A stretch of DNA of 64,000 nucleotides, taken from Aquiflexum balticum DSM 16537. Its GTDB lineage: Bacteria > Bacteroidota > Bacteroidia > Cytophagales > Cyclobacteriaceae. Within the stretch, counting starts at the first letter, position 1; every line of letters starts with the position of its first letter. Both the position numbers and the translations under genes were made by a program. Positions 1 to 8,961 of the stretch are shown in pieces. Where the stretch lies: NCBI RefSeq assembly GCF_900176595.1, contig NZ_LT838813.1, positions 2,870,001 to 2,934,000 of the forward strand, given 5' to 3'. The notes under the pieces were generated by a model that was not told the DNA's origin, searched no databases, and worked only from the letters and a program-made list of their open reading frames with translations.

Positions 1-877
1 TGTCATAATCAGTTTCAATTTCTCTGATATATTTTACCACATCTGCCACAATGGATTGATTTATTCCTTGGAATCCTTTGTTTAAGGCTACATTTCTATC
101 GGTAAGTTCTATGGCTTTAACAGAGATATCTACAGAATGAACTTCTAATGCACCTTCCTTTAAAGCTGCTACCGAAAACCCGCCTGAATAGCAAAAGGTA
201 TTCAATACCTTTTTTCCTTTGCTATAGTGGCCAAAGAGTTTCCTGTTTTCCCTTTGATCCACAAAAAAACCTGTTTTTTGACCTTTTTCCCAATCTATTT
301 CATATTGGCAACCATATTCCAAAACCATATTGGTTTCGGGAACACCAAACAGAAGACGGTTTTCGACTCCAATATCCCTTGGCAAAGTCTCTGCACTTTT
401 CTCATAAACGGCTTGCAGGGTATTGCCATATATTTTTTGCAGCGCAAGACTGATATCTTTGACATGCTTGTACATACCGACATGATGGGTCTGAATGACA
501 GCTGTACCGTTATAGAAGTCGATAATCAGACCTGGCAAGCCATCCCCTTCACCATGAATCAGCCTGTACACATTGGTTTCAGTATTATTGACCAATCCAA
601 TGCTTTTACGCATTTGATAGGCTGCGCTCAGTTTTTTAATCCAAAAATTTCCATCAATCAGTTCCTCCTCAAAACTCACCATCCTGACCATGATGGAGCC
701 ATATTGAAAATGACCAACTCCCAAAAATGTATCCTTGGAACTGATAATCTGCACCAAGTCACCGTTTTTCAGGTCATCGTTTTTGTAGTCTATTGCTCCT
801 GAAAAAATCCAATGGTGTTTACGGTAGATGGAGATTTCTTTGTTTTTAAGAAGTTTTATTGTCGGATAGGGTAGCAT
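1..877 (-). CDS. Class I SAM-dependent rRNA methyltransferase, RlmI-like (3' end outside window)
   Basis: This gene runs off the left edge of the window; about 292 codons are visible. Family members methylate a cytosine C5 in 23S rRNA using S-adenosylmethionine in the cytoplasm. The N-terminus shows the PUA-type pattern H-x-W-I-F-S-G-A-I near residue 20. Further on are G-Q-K-T-G-F-F-V-D-Q-R near residue 210 and the SAM-binding N-T-F-C-Y-S-G-G-F motif near residue 230, all characteristic of RlmI/RlmK enzymes. The ATG at 877 gives a normal N-terminus and overlaps the 3' end of the upstream symporter gene by 32 bp, so the two are probably cotranscribed. The family call is firm; the exact rRNA position modified is not. 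Confidence 0.88.
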   Translation of the reverse strand, partial: MLPYPTIKLLKNKEISIYRKHHWIFSGAIDYKNDDLKNGDLVQIISSKDTFLGVGHFQYGSIMVRMVSFEEELIDGNFWIKKLSAAYQMRKSIGLVNNTETNVYRLIHGEGDGLPGLIIDFYNGTAVIQTHHVGMYKHVKDISLALQKIYGNTLQAVYEKSAETLPRDIGVENRLLFGVPETNMVLEYGCQYEIDWEKGQKTGFFVDQRENRKLFGHYSKGKKVLNTFCYSGGFSVAALKEGALEVHSVDISVKAIELTDRNVALNKGFQGINQSIVADVVKYIREIETDYD

Positions 878-2258
878 TGGTTTTTTTGTTGATGGGGAAA
901 ATCAAAGAGCCCACTACCATGGAAACTGCACTGACAAGTGTCGCCGGCAAATGGGGATAATACGGTAAATCTAGAGAAGAAAAACCCAAAAACGCTATCA
1001 TCCCAAAAACTATGGACATCAGGGCACCCATTTCCGAAGCTTTTTTCCAATAAAGCCCCGCTGTCAGGGGAACAAAGAGGGAAACCAACATCAATATCGA
1101 TGCTCCGGCCACAAGCTCATAAATATTGGTTTTCCATTGGGCCAACACCACTGCCACGACAGCGACAGTGATGATATTTATCCTCAAAATCCACAAAAAA
1201 TGCTTCTCCTTCAATTTATTTCCAAAATAAGGACGGATCAGGTTTTCTGAAATGATGGCAGATGGGGCCAACAATCCCGAACTCGTTGTACTCATGATGG
1301 CTGAAATCAATGCTCCGAAAAATAAAATCTGAACATGCATTCCGCCATGTTTAAGGACCATTTCAGGGAGAAGCAATTGTTTGTTTTCAAGGTAAATTTC
1401 CGGATACAGGAATTTTGCTCCAAGGGCAATAAATAAAGGCAATAAGCCGATGGTTACATAAAAGCCTCCCGCCAGGTAAGCTGAACGGATAGCGACCCTT
1501 TCTGACTTCGCGGACATGACCCTTTGGTAAATGTCCTGACTGGGTATACTTCCTAAACCTATAATCATCCAGGCCCCTAGATAATTCATCCATGAAATCG
1601 GGTCGGCATCGGGGAAAAACTGAAAACTTCCTTCTGGCGCAGATTCAAGAATTGGCATGACACCACCTGCTTTTTCGCTCACCAATACCGCCACCCAAAT
1701 CAATCCGACCACAATCAAAGTCGTCTGAATGAAATCGGTGATCGAGATGGCCCACATACCTCCCAAAAATGTATAGAAGACCACAATGCCCGCACTGATG
1801 ACTATTCCCTGCGCAATACTGATATCAGCAACTGTTGTGAATATCAAAGATAAGGCAACCAATTGTGCAGCTACATAACCGAAATATGGGGGTATCATAA
1901 AAACGGAAGCAAAAAACTCTACCCGCTTTCCAAAAATCCGCCTGTACACATCGCCTATCGTCAGGACATTCATCTTGTACATTGGTCTCAAGTAAAAAAC
2001 CCCAAACAATACCAGACACAATGCCCCTCCAAAGGGATCTTCCATTACTCCTTGAAGTCCGTGTTCAAGATATTCCGAAGAGGCACCAAAGATAGTCTCC
2101 GAACCAAACCAGGTGGCAAACAATGCCGAGGCCGATAAAAAAAGTGGCAACTGTCTCCCGGCCAAAACAAAATCACTGGAGTTTTTGACCAGCTTCGAAG
2201 ACCAGGCACCTATCGCTACGGTGATGAGGATGTAGATGATGATGGCGGTTAGAAGCAT
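846..2258 (-). CDS. Sodium:solute symporter family (SLC5/SSS) permease
   Basis: This 470-residue integral membrane protein has about 13 hydrophobic segments and probably couples sodium entry to uptake of a small solute across the inner membrane. The family pattern G-G-M-W-A-x-x-x-T-D-F-I-Q lies at residues 166-178, and the N-terminus carries the usual S-S-x-D-F-x-L-A-G-R segment near residues 27-35. The length is typical of the family. The substrate cannot be read from the sequence; sugars, amino acids and organic acids are all transported by relatives. Its 3' end overlaps the rRNA methyltransferase gene. Upstream lies an intergenic region with heptamer repeats, so this is probably the first gene of a two-gene unit. 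Confidence 0.9.
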   Translation of the reverse strand: MLLTAIIIYILITVAIGAWSSKLVKNSSDFVLAGRQLPLFLSASALFATWFGSETIFGASSEYLEHGLQGVMEDPFGGALCLVLFGVFYLRPMYKMNVLTIGDVYRRIFGKRVEFFASVFMIPPYFGYVAAQLVALSLIFTTVADISIAQGIVISAGIVVFYTFLGGMWAISITDFIQTTLIVVGLIWVAVLVSEKAGGVMPILESAPEGSFQFFPDADPISWMNYLGAWMIIGLGSIPSQDIYQRVMSAKSERVAIRSAYLAGGFYVTIGLLPLFIALGAKFLYPEIYLENKQLLLPEMVLKHGGMHVQILFFGALISAIMSTTSSGLLAPSAIISENLIRPYFGNKLKEKHFLWILRINIITVAVVAVVLAQWKTNIYELVAGASILMLVSLFVPLTAGLYWKKASEMGALMSIVFGMIAFLGFSSLDLPYYPHLPATLVSAVSMVVGSLIFPINKKTNATLSDNKTS

Positions 2259-2630
2259 TTATTTAGACGTGAGACTTGAGATTTAAGAAACAAGATACAA
2301 GAAACAAGAGTCAAGAAGGGGATGTCCGAAGCCTTTGGCTTTGTGACGCTGAGTTATAGCGTTTGTAACGCTATTGTGTGAGGTTAATTTCAAAAAACAA
2401 TACTTGTTCCAATGCATATCTAGAAGCCAAGATTCAACAAAATCCTTGAATTTACAAAAAGGACATTTAGGAGGTTAATATTTCCCTTGATTATCTCAAA
2501 ATCTTGACCATAAATCAAAATCAAAACCCTCAATTAAATACGGTAACATCTATTGCTTCGCCAAACCCAAAAGTCTTGCGTCTAGTGTCTTGCGTCTTAT
2601 GTCTTATGTCTAACCTCTCAAATCTCCTGT
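2259..2630. repeat. Intergenic region bounded by two inverted 7-bp repeat arrays
   Basis: No gene is visible in this 372-bp gap. At 2287-2314 four 7-bp units follow one another (GAAACAA, GATACAA, GAAACAA, GAGTCAA). At 2576-2610 five units run in the opposite orientation (TTGCGTC, TAGTGTC, TTGCGTC, TTATGTC, TTATGTC). The two arrays face each other across about 260 bp of unremarkable AT-rich DNA. The same kind of arrays occurs near 39.7, 56.2-56.5 and 63.6 kb. The left array is just upstream of the symporter start and the right one just downstream of the ABC-F stop codon. Confidence 0.6.
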
Positions 2631-4295
<1,665 letters not shown>

Positions 4296-4366
4296 CTAAG
4301 GGTGAGGGGAGAAATGGTTGGGAAATTAGAAAGTGGAGGAGATTAATTAAGCATATCTCTATAAAA

Positions 4367-5014
4367 TTAAATTTGGTTTTGGTTTTCAAATTTCTTTAGT
4401 GAAGATCTAATAATTTCATCCACTTTGATAAAATATTCAAAGGCGGTTTTTTTACTTAATAATGCTTGGGCAAATCCGTGGGCAAACAGTAGTTCAAATA
4501 AATTACTGTTTTCTAATTCCCCTATCTCATATTTTAAATCTTTATTAAAGCTTATTTCTTGAGTCGGTAATTTAAGATCTTTAAATGTTTTCTTTTTATC
4601 TGCGTGGGAATATGCGTTCCTAAAATCATCCTTATACTTTATTAAGATTTGACTGTCCTCTTTTGAAATTATACCTAATCTTTTGGCATATCCTATGGTT
4701 TCAATTAAATTCTTATCATTATATTTTTCAATTCCCGCATTAAATGATTTTCTAATATCTTGGGTTTTATCAATACAAGATTTATCATTATAAATAAGCA
4801 TTGTTTTGAGAAAATTTTCTAAAAGATGGTTGGTTAAAGTTATTGCAGCTTGGCAAAAATCACAAATAAGACACCTTGATATTTCCTCTCTTAATGGATC
4901 AAATTCAGACCATCCATAGTCAATTAAAAATTGGTTTTGAACCCTTGGGATGTTCTCCTGAATATTATTTTCAAGTTCTTTAATGAATATTTCAACTTTT
5001 TCTTCAAGTGTCAT
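4367..5014 (-). CDS. Unrecognised 215-residue protein with a HEPN-type R-x4-H motif
   Basis: I do not recognise the family. The protein is mostly alpha-helical in appearance, lysine- and glutamate-rich, with no signal peptide or membrane segment. Residues 132-137 read R-N-A-Y-S-H, which fits the R-[N/H]-x3-H catalytic motif of HEPN nucleases. A four-helix arrangement around it is plausible from the hydrophobic spacing. A short C-L-I-C-D-F-C segment near residue 48 could be structural or chance. HEPN proteins often act as RNA-cutting toxins or defence effectors, but no adjacent antitoxin or MNT-type nucleotidyltransferase is encoded here. Its composition is more AT-rich than the ABC-F gene next to it, and it sits beside a broken antitoxin and a transposase, consistent with an accessory locus. 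Confidence 0.6.
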   Translation of the reverse strand: MTLEEKVEIFIKELENNIQENIPRVQNQFLIDYGWSEFDPLREEISRCLICDFCQAAITLTNHLLENFLKTMLIYNDKSCIDKTQDIRKSFNAGIEKYNDKNLIETIGYAKRLGIISKEDSQILIKYKDDFRNAYSHADKKKTFKDLKLPTQEISFNKDLKYEIGELENSNLFELLFAHGFAQALLSKKTAFEYFIKVDEIIRSSLKKFENQNQI

Positions 5015-5070
5015 GCAATTTTGACGATTTTACTCAATTTAAAATTTTTTCCGATTCTATAAAAAAAATA

Positions 5071-5220
5071 TTAATTGAATATTCGGAAACTCTCCCAAAA
5101 TAGATTTTTTTGAACACCTTCCAAGTTACCCAACTGTTCTTGAGTCAGGTTACGTTCCTGTCTAGCTTGCTTTATCGCCTGTCCGATAAAATTTTCAGTA
5201 ATTCTCTCTATGGATATTAA
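5071..5220 (-). pseudogene. Broken XRE-family (HigA-like) antitoxin fragment
   Basis: The minus strand from 5220 reads an open frame without an ATG. It contains the HTH pattern I-G-Q-A-I-K-Q-A-R-Q-E-R-N-L-T-Q-E-Q-L, then G-V-Q-K, and then diverges and stops at 5071-5073. Intact Bacteroidota antitoxins of this type continue with a segment like A-Q-I-S-K-L-E. The loss follows a run of seven A residues, so a frameshift is likely. The N-terminal part is missing, and the REP repeats begin about 25 bp beyond. This is a relic of a toxin-antitoxin pair; no toxin gene remains next to it. Confidence 0.65.
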
Positions 5221-5245
5221 CTGGGTTTTGGGAAGTTGATATTAC

Positions 5246-5466
5246 GCCCTTTCAGGGCTGGGTTAGGATATTTCCTTTTCTCACAGGGCTGCACCATGTG
5301 TTGGAGTATTATGCCCTTTCAGGGCTTTTTCATATCCCGACTCCTAAGGGAGGATACATTTGTGTAGTTCACTTCCGAATAGCCCTGAAAGGGCGGTAAT
5401 CTACCAACGCAGGGTAAAGCCCTGCGACTGTAAGACCCAAAATCCCACCCCAAGCCCTGAAAGGGC
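5246..5466. repeat. REP hairpin cluster, downstream side of the transposase
   Basis: Four copies of the 13-bp hairpin GCCCT-TTC-AGGGC occur here: 5246-5258 and 5313-5325 in one orientation, and 5382-5394 and 5454-5466 in the other (GCCCTGAAAGGGC). Between them are further dyads: CACAGGGCTGCACCATGTG at 5282-5300 (imperfect) and CGCAGGG-TAAAG-CCCTGCG at 5408-5426. Spacing between units is 67-72 bp. The arrangement resembles the REP/BIME elements mobilised by the adjacent transposase. The inverted pair lies immediately beyond the transposase stop codon. Confidence 0.8.
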
Positions 5467-5473
5467 GGAATAC

Positions 5474-5926
5474 TTAGTCCCACACATATCGTTCATCGTA
5501 TTCAACCTTATACTTCTTCAAGAAGGCCCTATACTCATCCTGAAAAGTCCTTTTCTTATGGTGTTCAGCTTGGTTTTCAATATATTTTATCACCGTATTA
5601 ACTTCGGTAGGATTTACTGAAAATGCTCCATATCCATCTTGCCAGTAGAAGCTCTTCAAACTTTCCCCTTTCGTTTTAACCCATTTGGATGAATGGGATT
5701 TTATTTCTTCAAGCAATTTTATAAGCGTGATCTTTTTTGAAAGCAGACAGAGTATGTGGATATGATCAATATGTCCCCCGATTTTAATAGGAGAGCAGTC
5801 TAGGTTGTTGCATATGCCGCCAAGATAGGAGTAAAGCTCATTAGCGATTTCCGGTGAGATTAAGGGCTGTCGGTGTTTTGTACTAAAAACGATATGAAGG
5901 TAATTTTTAACGAGCGACTGTGCCAT
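5474..5926 (-). CDS. REP-associated tyrosine transposase (RAYT, IS200/IS605-like Y1 HUH enzyme)
   Basis: This 150-residue protein has the HUH nuclease motif H55-I-H57 within G-H-I-D-H-I-H-I-L, and a candidate catalytic tyrosine Y115 in V-I-K-Y-I-E-N-Q. Length and motif order match single-domain Y1 transposases that nick and join single-stranded DNA. A REP hairpin lies 8 bp beyond its stop codon and another 17 bp upstream of its start, and more copies lie on each side. Such transposases generally act on these REP sequences rather than on classical terminal repeats. The gene looks intact. It could still be a silent domesticated copy; nothing in the sequence distinguishes the two. Confidence 0.88.
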   Translation of the reverse strand: MAQSLVKNYLHIVFSTKHRQPLISPEIANELYSYLGGICNNLDCSPIKIGGHIDHIHILCLLSKKITLIKLLEEIKSHSSKWVKTKGESLKSFYWQDGYGAFSVNPTEVNTVIKYIENQAEHHKKRTFQDEYRAFLKKYKVEYDERYVWD

Positions 5927-5942
5927 AGGAATTTGATATTTC

Positions 5943-6177
5943 GCCCTTTCAGGGCTGGGTTAGGAGTTTTCCTTTTTTTTTCACAGGGCTGTACCCTGTG
6001 TTGGGGTATTTTGCCCTTTCAGGGCTGGGTCAGACTTTGTGGTTTTTTTTCACAGGGCTGCACCCTGTGTTTGGGTAATATACCCTTTCAGGGCTGATTC
6101 GATACTGATATTAAGGGAAGGTGTAATTTATTCAATTTTAACCAGCACTTAGAGTATTAATATTGCTTTTTCAGGGC
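5943..6177. repeat. REP hairpin cluster, upstream side of the transposase
   Basis: GCCCTTTCAGGGC occurs at 5943-5955 and 6013-6025, with a one-base variant at 6082-6094 and a further decayed copy near 6165-6177. Alternating with these are two strong dyads, CACAGGGCTGTACCCTGTG (5982-6000) and CACAGGGCTGCACCCTGTG (6051-6069). The repeating unit is about 70 bp (REP hairpin, T-rich stretch, CACAGGG hairpin, TTGGG stretch) and decays away from the transposase. Confidence 0.8.
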
Positions 6178-6182
6178 TTTTT

Positions 6183-6488
6183 TCAAATACGGATAGAGAA
6201 TGAATTATTCAACATTTTCAATCGATCTAGATAATGATTGATATATAGTTCCTTAATAGGTTCCGTCAAAAAAGAACTTGGTGTTAAAACAATGACTTGT
6301 TTGTTTTTGCTTCGGTACTTATCCAAAATCGTTCTGATACGGTTTTCCAACATGTCGATTTTCAATCCGAACTCATAAAAGTCATCATAGGCATAGAATC
6401 CCAATACCTTGAAACTTTCTGTATCATAATCATCGGCAAACAAAATGCTGACGGTCTTCTTCCAAAAGAATTCCTGCCAATATTCCAT
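6183..6488 (-). CDS. Unrecognised 101-residue protein downstream of an XRE regulator
   Basis: I do not recognise this small protein. It has no signal peptide or membrane segment, and its centre is rich in charged and aromatic residues (A-D-D-Y-D near 19-22, Y-A-Y-D-D-F-Y-E-F near 32-40). It begins 29 bp after the XRE gene stops, on the same strand, so the two are very probably cotranscribed. It does not resemble the N-terminal domain of HipA that often follows such a regulator. By position it could be a toxin or an accessory protein controlled by the XRE protein, but that is inference from gene order only. Its stop codon lies just beyond the last decayed REP copy. Confidence 0.55.
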   Translation of the reverse strand: MEYWQEFFWKKTVSILFADDYDTESFKVLGFYAYDDFYEFGLKIDMLENRIRTILDKYRSKNKQVIVLTPSSFLTEPIKELYINHYLDRLKMLNNSFSIRI

Positions 6489-6517
6489 TGCGGTACACCT
6501 CTGCCTTTCTCATTCAA

Positions 6518-6727
6518 TCAATACTTCTTAATAACTTCCAATTTGATTTCCATGCCCAATACTTCAACCAACTTATTTAATATCTCTAAAGAAGGATTGC
6601 TTTGTCCACGTTCAAGTTTGTAAAGCGTATTGGTGCTGATGCCAGCCAATTCAGCCAAGTGTGGTTGGGTAATGCCCAACTCTTTTCTTCTTCTTTTGAT
6701 GGTCTCTCCAAGTTGCGCAGATAACAT
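6518..6727 (-). CDS. XRE-family helix-turn-helix regulator (HipB/Y4mF-like)
   Basis: This 69-residue protein is almost entirely one XRE domain: G-E-T-I-K-R-R-R-K-E-L-G-I-T-Q-P-H-L-A-E-L-A-like helices at residues 7-28, then S-T-N-T-L-Y-K-L-E-R-G recognition and turn region at 31-41, and P-S-L-E-I-L-N-K-L after it. Size and sequence match HipB/Y4mF-type antitoxin regulators. It is the first gene of a two-gene unit with the 101-residue protein. Three similar 16-bp near-palindromes lie at and upstream of its start codon, spaced exactly 61 bp apart, so autorepression is likely. No HipA kinase is present. Confidence 0.88.
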   Translation of the reverse strand: MLSAQLGETIKRRRKELGITQPHLAELAGISTNTLYKLERGQSNPSLEILNKLVEVLGMEIKLEVIKKY

Positions 6728-6859
6728 TATAGTGTGATTTTTTATGCAAAATTGGCAGGATTTATTAAAAAATTAAATTAAATCACATTATAATATGATT
6801 TGGCTAACTGATGGTGATTCATAGAGAGTGAATGAAAAGATTTTCACAATATAACGTGA
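6722..6859. promoter_or_regulatory. Three operator-like 16-mers at exact 61-bp spacing upstream of the XRE gene
   Basis: The sites are TAACATTATAGTGTGA (6722-6737, overlapping the start codon), TCACATTATAATATGA (6783-6798) and TCACAATATAACGTGA (6844-6859). The outer TCAC and GTGA arms of the third site are perfectly symmetrical, and the others differ by a few bases. Start-to-start spacing is 61 bp both times. They are the natural candidates for autoregulatory binding sites of the XRE protein. Confidence 0.55.
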
Positions 6860-6968
6860 TTTTATTTCTGCTTAAAAAAGGAAATTAGGTGTAATAAACA
6901 TCAAAGTCTAAACACCAAAAAAATTCCTTTCCCTTAATATTATAAACGATCCGATAATGCTTAAAATT

Positions 6969-7406
6969 TTATAAGTCAATAGGACCGGTTTTCAGTACTA
7001 CTGTCATCCCAGGGTAGTTTCCTTTGGCATCGTCTTCTGCTGTAATAAAGAAACCGGTTGGTTTATGCGGAGATACTGTTTTTAATGAACTGGAAAGCAT
7101 ATTTGAGAACGTTGAAGTGGAGGTACTTAATTGTCCAATGTTCTGCACTCCTCTCTCAGCGGTTTCCATCCATACCACATATACAGTTTTTGGTGGCGTC
7201 AGCCTACCAGGTTCTGCTAAGCGTTTGACATCCAAATCGATATTGTAATTGTTGTTTTTGCCTTTTTTAATGGTAATAGTGCCTTCAGCTGATGGAACAA
7301 CAGCGGAATTCAAAAAGGTAATTTTCTGAGCACAAGCAGAAAATAGAAAGACTAACATGCTCAACATCAATATATTTCTACCGATCAAATCTACCCTTAT
7401 CTTCAT
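6969..7406 (-). CDS. Small lipoprotein of unknown function
   Basis: This 145-residue protein begins with a lipoprotein signal peptide: a hydrophobic stretch at residues 11-22, then F-S-A-C with the lipidated cysteine at position 25. The mature part is beta-rich in appearance, with the segment P-P-K-T-V-Y-V-V-W-M-E-T near residue 71 and a serine- and threonine-rich patch near 95-110. I do not recognise a named domain. It is probably anchored in a membrane of the cell envelope. It stands alone: the neighbouring gene starts more than 90 bp away, and nothing nearby suggests a partner. Confidence 0.7.
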   Translation of the reverse strand: MKIRVDLIGRNILMLSMLVFLFSACAQKITFLNSAVVPSAEGTITIKKGKNNNYNIDLDVKRLAEPGRLTPPKTVYVVWMETAERGVQNIGQLSTSTSTFSNMLSSSLKTVSPHKPTGFFITAEDDAKGNYPGMTVVLKTGPIDL

Positions 7407-7498
7407 GGCTATAGTTATTTAGGAACAACTAAAAATACCATTTTTGAAGTGAAACTGCTTACATATCTTTTAGTAGATTTTGTAAGATTTACAGGTTT

Positions 7499-7876
7499 TT
7501 AACTCAGATCTGTTAAACGTATGATTTTTTCATTCTGAAATTCAAAAACAGATTTGCCCAAGAGTTTTATTTTCTGACCTTTTTTCAGTCCGTTTGGAAA
7601 GTCAATAGCCAATACAGCAGTGTATTCAACTTCAATTTCAGTTTTATCGTTTTCATGTCTGAAAACCTTGATTTTTTGCATCCTTTCTAAAAAGTAACTT
7701 TTTGCTGCTTCTGCCTGTGTAATGAATTCATCAATCCCGTTCAAAGTCATGGTTACTTCTCCATTTTGGATATTTTCAAAAATAACTTTCTTATCAAAAT
7801 CCTGCACCATTCTTGAAACATCAAAATTGTTGTATCCTTCTATATAATTTCGGATGATATCTTCTTTTTCTTTCAT
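7499..7876 (-). CDS. SnoaL/NTF2-like protein
   Basis: This 125-residue cytoplasmic protein has the layout of the NTF2/SnoaL fold. An N-terminal helix reads I-I-R-N-Y-I-E-G-Y-N-N-F-D, followed by a V-x-F-E-N segment, a central helix with F-I-T-Q-A-E-A-A-K, and alternating beta strands ending in F-E-F-Q-N-E-K-I-I-R-L-T-D. Members bind small ligands in a conical pocket or act as small enzymes; no catalytic residues can be assigned here. It appears to be a single-gene unit, with about 90 bp to the lipoprotein gene downstream. Confidence 0.75.
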   Translation of the reverse strand: MKEKEDIIRNYIEGYNNFDVSRMVQDFDKKVIFENIQNGEVTMTLNGIDEFITQAEAAKSYFLERMQKIKVFRHENDKTEIEVEYTAVLAIDFPNGLKKGQKIKLLGKSVFEFQNEKIIRLTDLS

Positions 7877-8204
7877 GGGAATTTATAGGTTTACTTGGAC
7901 TTACAACTTGAATCAAACGGTTCTTTTGTTCAAGGCTTTAATTCATAAAGGGTTATGCTAATTTCAATTCTTTGGATTAAGTTTTTTTTATGTTTAAAAA
8001 AAAGCAGAAAAAGCAAGATTTCCTATATTCCTTAAATTTTAGAAAGTTCAAAAAAACACTAAAACCAGCGCATCCGTAATTTATGGGAGTTTTGAAAATA
8101 GTAAATTATATATACTTATCCATTTCTTACTCCTTTTCCAAGTTTCGTCTCCACCGAATAATAATTTAAATTCAGTGGAGACAAGTCTTGGGAGTTTGCT
8201 TAAA

Positions 8205-8810
8205 TCATCTTCCCCATTTTCCACCACCGACAAAGTAGCCAATCGTAAATCCGAAGTATTCATTGGTGGCTTGACCGATTACCTCACCGTTGATGTTTTG
8301 GAGATCGCTTTTAGGGACAAAATTGTATTCAGCGCCAATCCTGAATTTTCCAAGTTCCACGCCTGCTCTTATCATTGGCGCCCAGGCAAAGTTTGCTTTT
8401 AAATCTCCAAGATCATCTTCATCGATATCAGTGGTTTCAATGTTGATGTTGCTCATGGTATAGTACCCAAAACCGCCACCGATATAGGGAGCCGCTTTTC
8501 CTTTTCCGTAGTTGAAATAATAATTTGCTGTACCGGAAATAGATGCATTTCCGCCTAACTCTCCGGTGTAATCATCAGGGATTTCGTAATAGACAATGTC
8601 TTTGGCCAATCCTGCCACACCCATTCTCAGACCCAAAGCCAGATTTCTCCTGACTAGTATCTGTGGTTCAAAATTGACCAAAGCACCGATTCCACCTCCT
8701 TTGGGAGCGGCAGCACCCAGGTCCATCTGAAATCTAAATCTGTCTGCTTCTTGGCTATATGCCGCTTGGACAGCAAGTAATGCGATAATAATTGTGAATA
8801 GCTTTTTCAT
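8205..8810 (-). CDS. Outer membrane beta-barrel protein
   Basis: This 201-residue protein has a clear Sec signal peptide (M-K-K-L-F-T-I-I-I-A, cleavage after A-Y-S near residue 19). The mature part consists of alternating hydrophobic and polar strands rich in glycine and aromatic residues, such as A-P-Y-I-G-G-G-F-G-Y-Y-T and F-R-I-G-A-E-Y-N-F-V-P. This fits a small eight-stranded OmpA/OmpX-like barrel in the outer membrane. The last strand, F-G-F-T-I-G-Y-F-V-G-G, is followed by only a few residues. Function is unknown; no partner gene is evident. Confidence 0.8.
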   Translation of the reverse strand: MKKLFTIIIALLAVQAAYSQEADRFRFQMDLGAAAPKGGGIGALVNFEPQILVRRNLALGLRMGVAGLAKDIVYYEIPDDYTGELGGNASISGTANYYFNYGKGKAAPYIGGGFGYYTMSNINIETTDIDEDDLGDLKANFAWAPMIRAGVELGKFRIGAEYNFVPKSDLQNINGEVIGQATNEYFGFTIGYFVGGGKWGR

Positions 8811-8961
8811 TTTTAAGTGTTTTATTAGGCTGCTAACCTGCCCAAGCTCATGTCAAGCCGGGTAGGGTTTGCTGCTGGTTTAGCATTTATTGTAATGACA
8901 ATTTGAATGGATTTTACCCCTATTTTAATATTTTATTTTTTGAAAGAAATTTTGATTTGAT

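Noticed and set aside
227-802. Open frame of 191 codons on the plus strand
   Set aside because: It is opposite the RlmI-like gene, which has clear family motifs; the plus-strand translation shows none.
2573-2610. Repeated TTGCGTC-type sequence considered as a binding-site array for a regulator
   Set aside because: Units differ too much, and similar arrays occur beyond stop codons of unrelated genes, so a single regulator is not supported.
5246-6177. REP clusters considered as a CRISPR array
   Set aside because: Units are palindromic, of mixed orientation, with similar rather than unique sequences between them, and no cas gene is nearby.
6183-6727. HipBA toxin-antitoxin system
   Set aside because: The regulator is HipB-like, but the downstream protein is only 101 residues and shows no HipA kinase motif.
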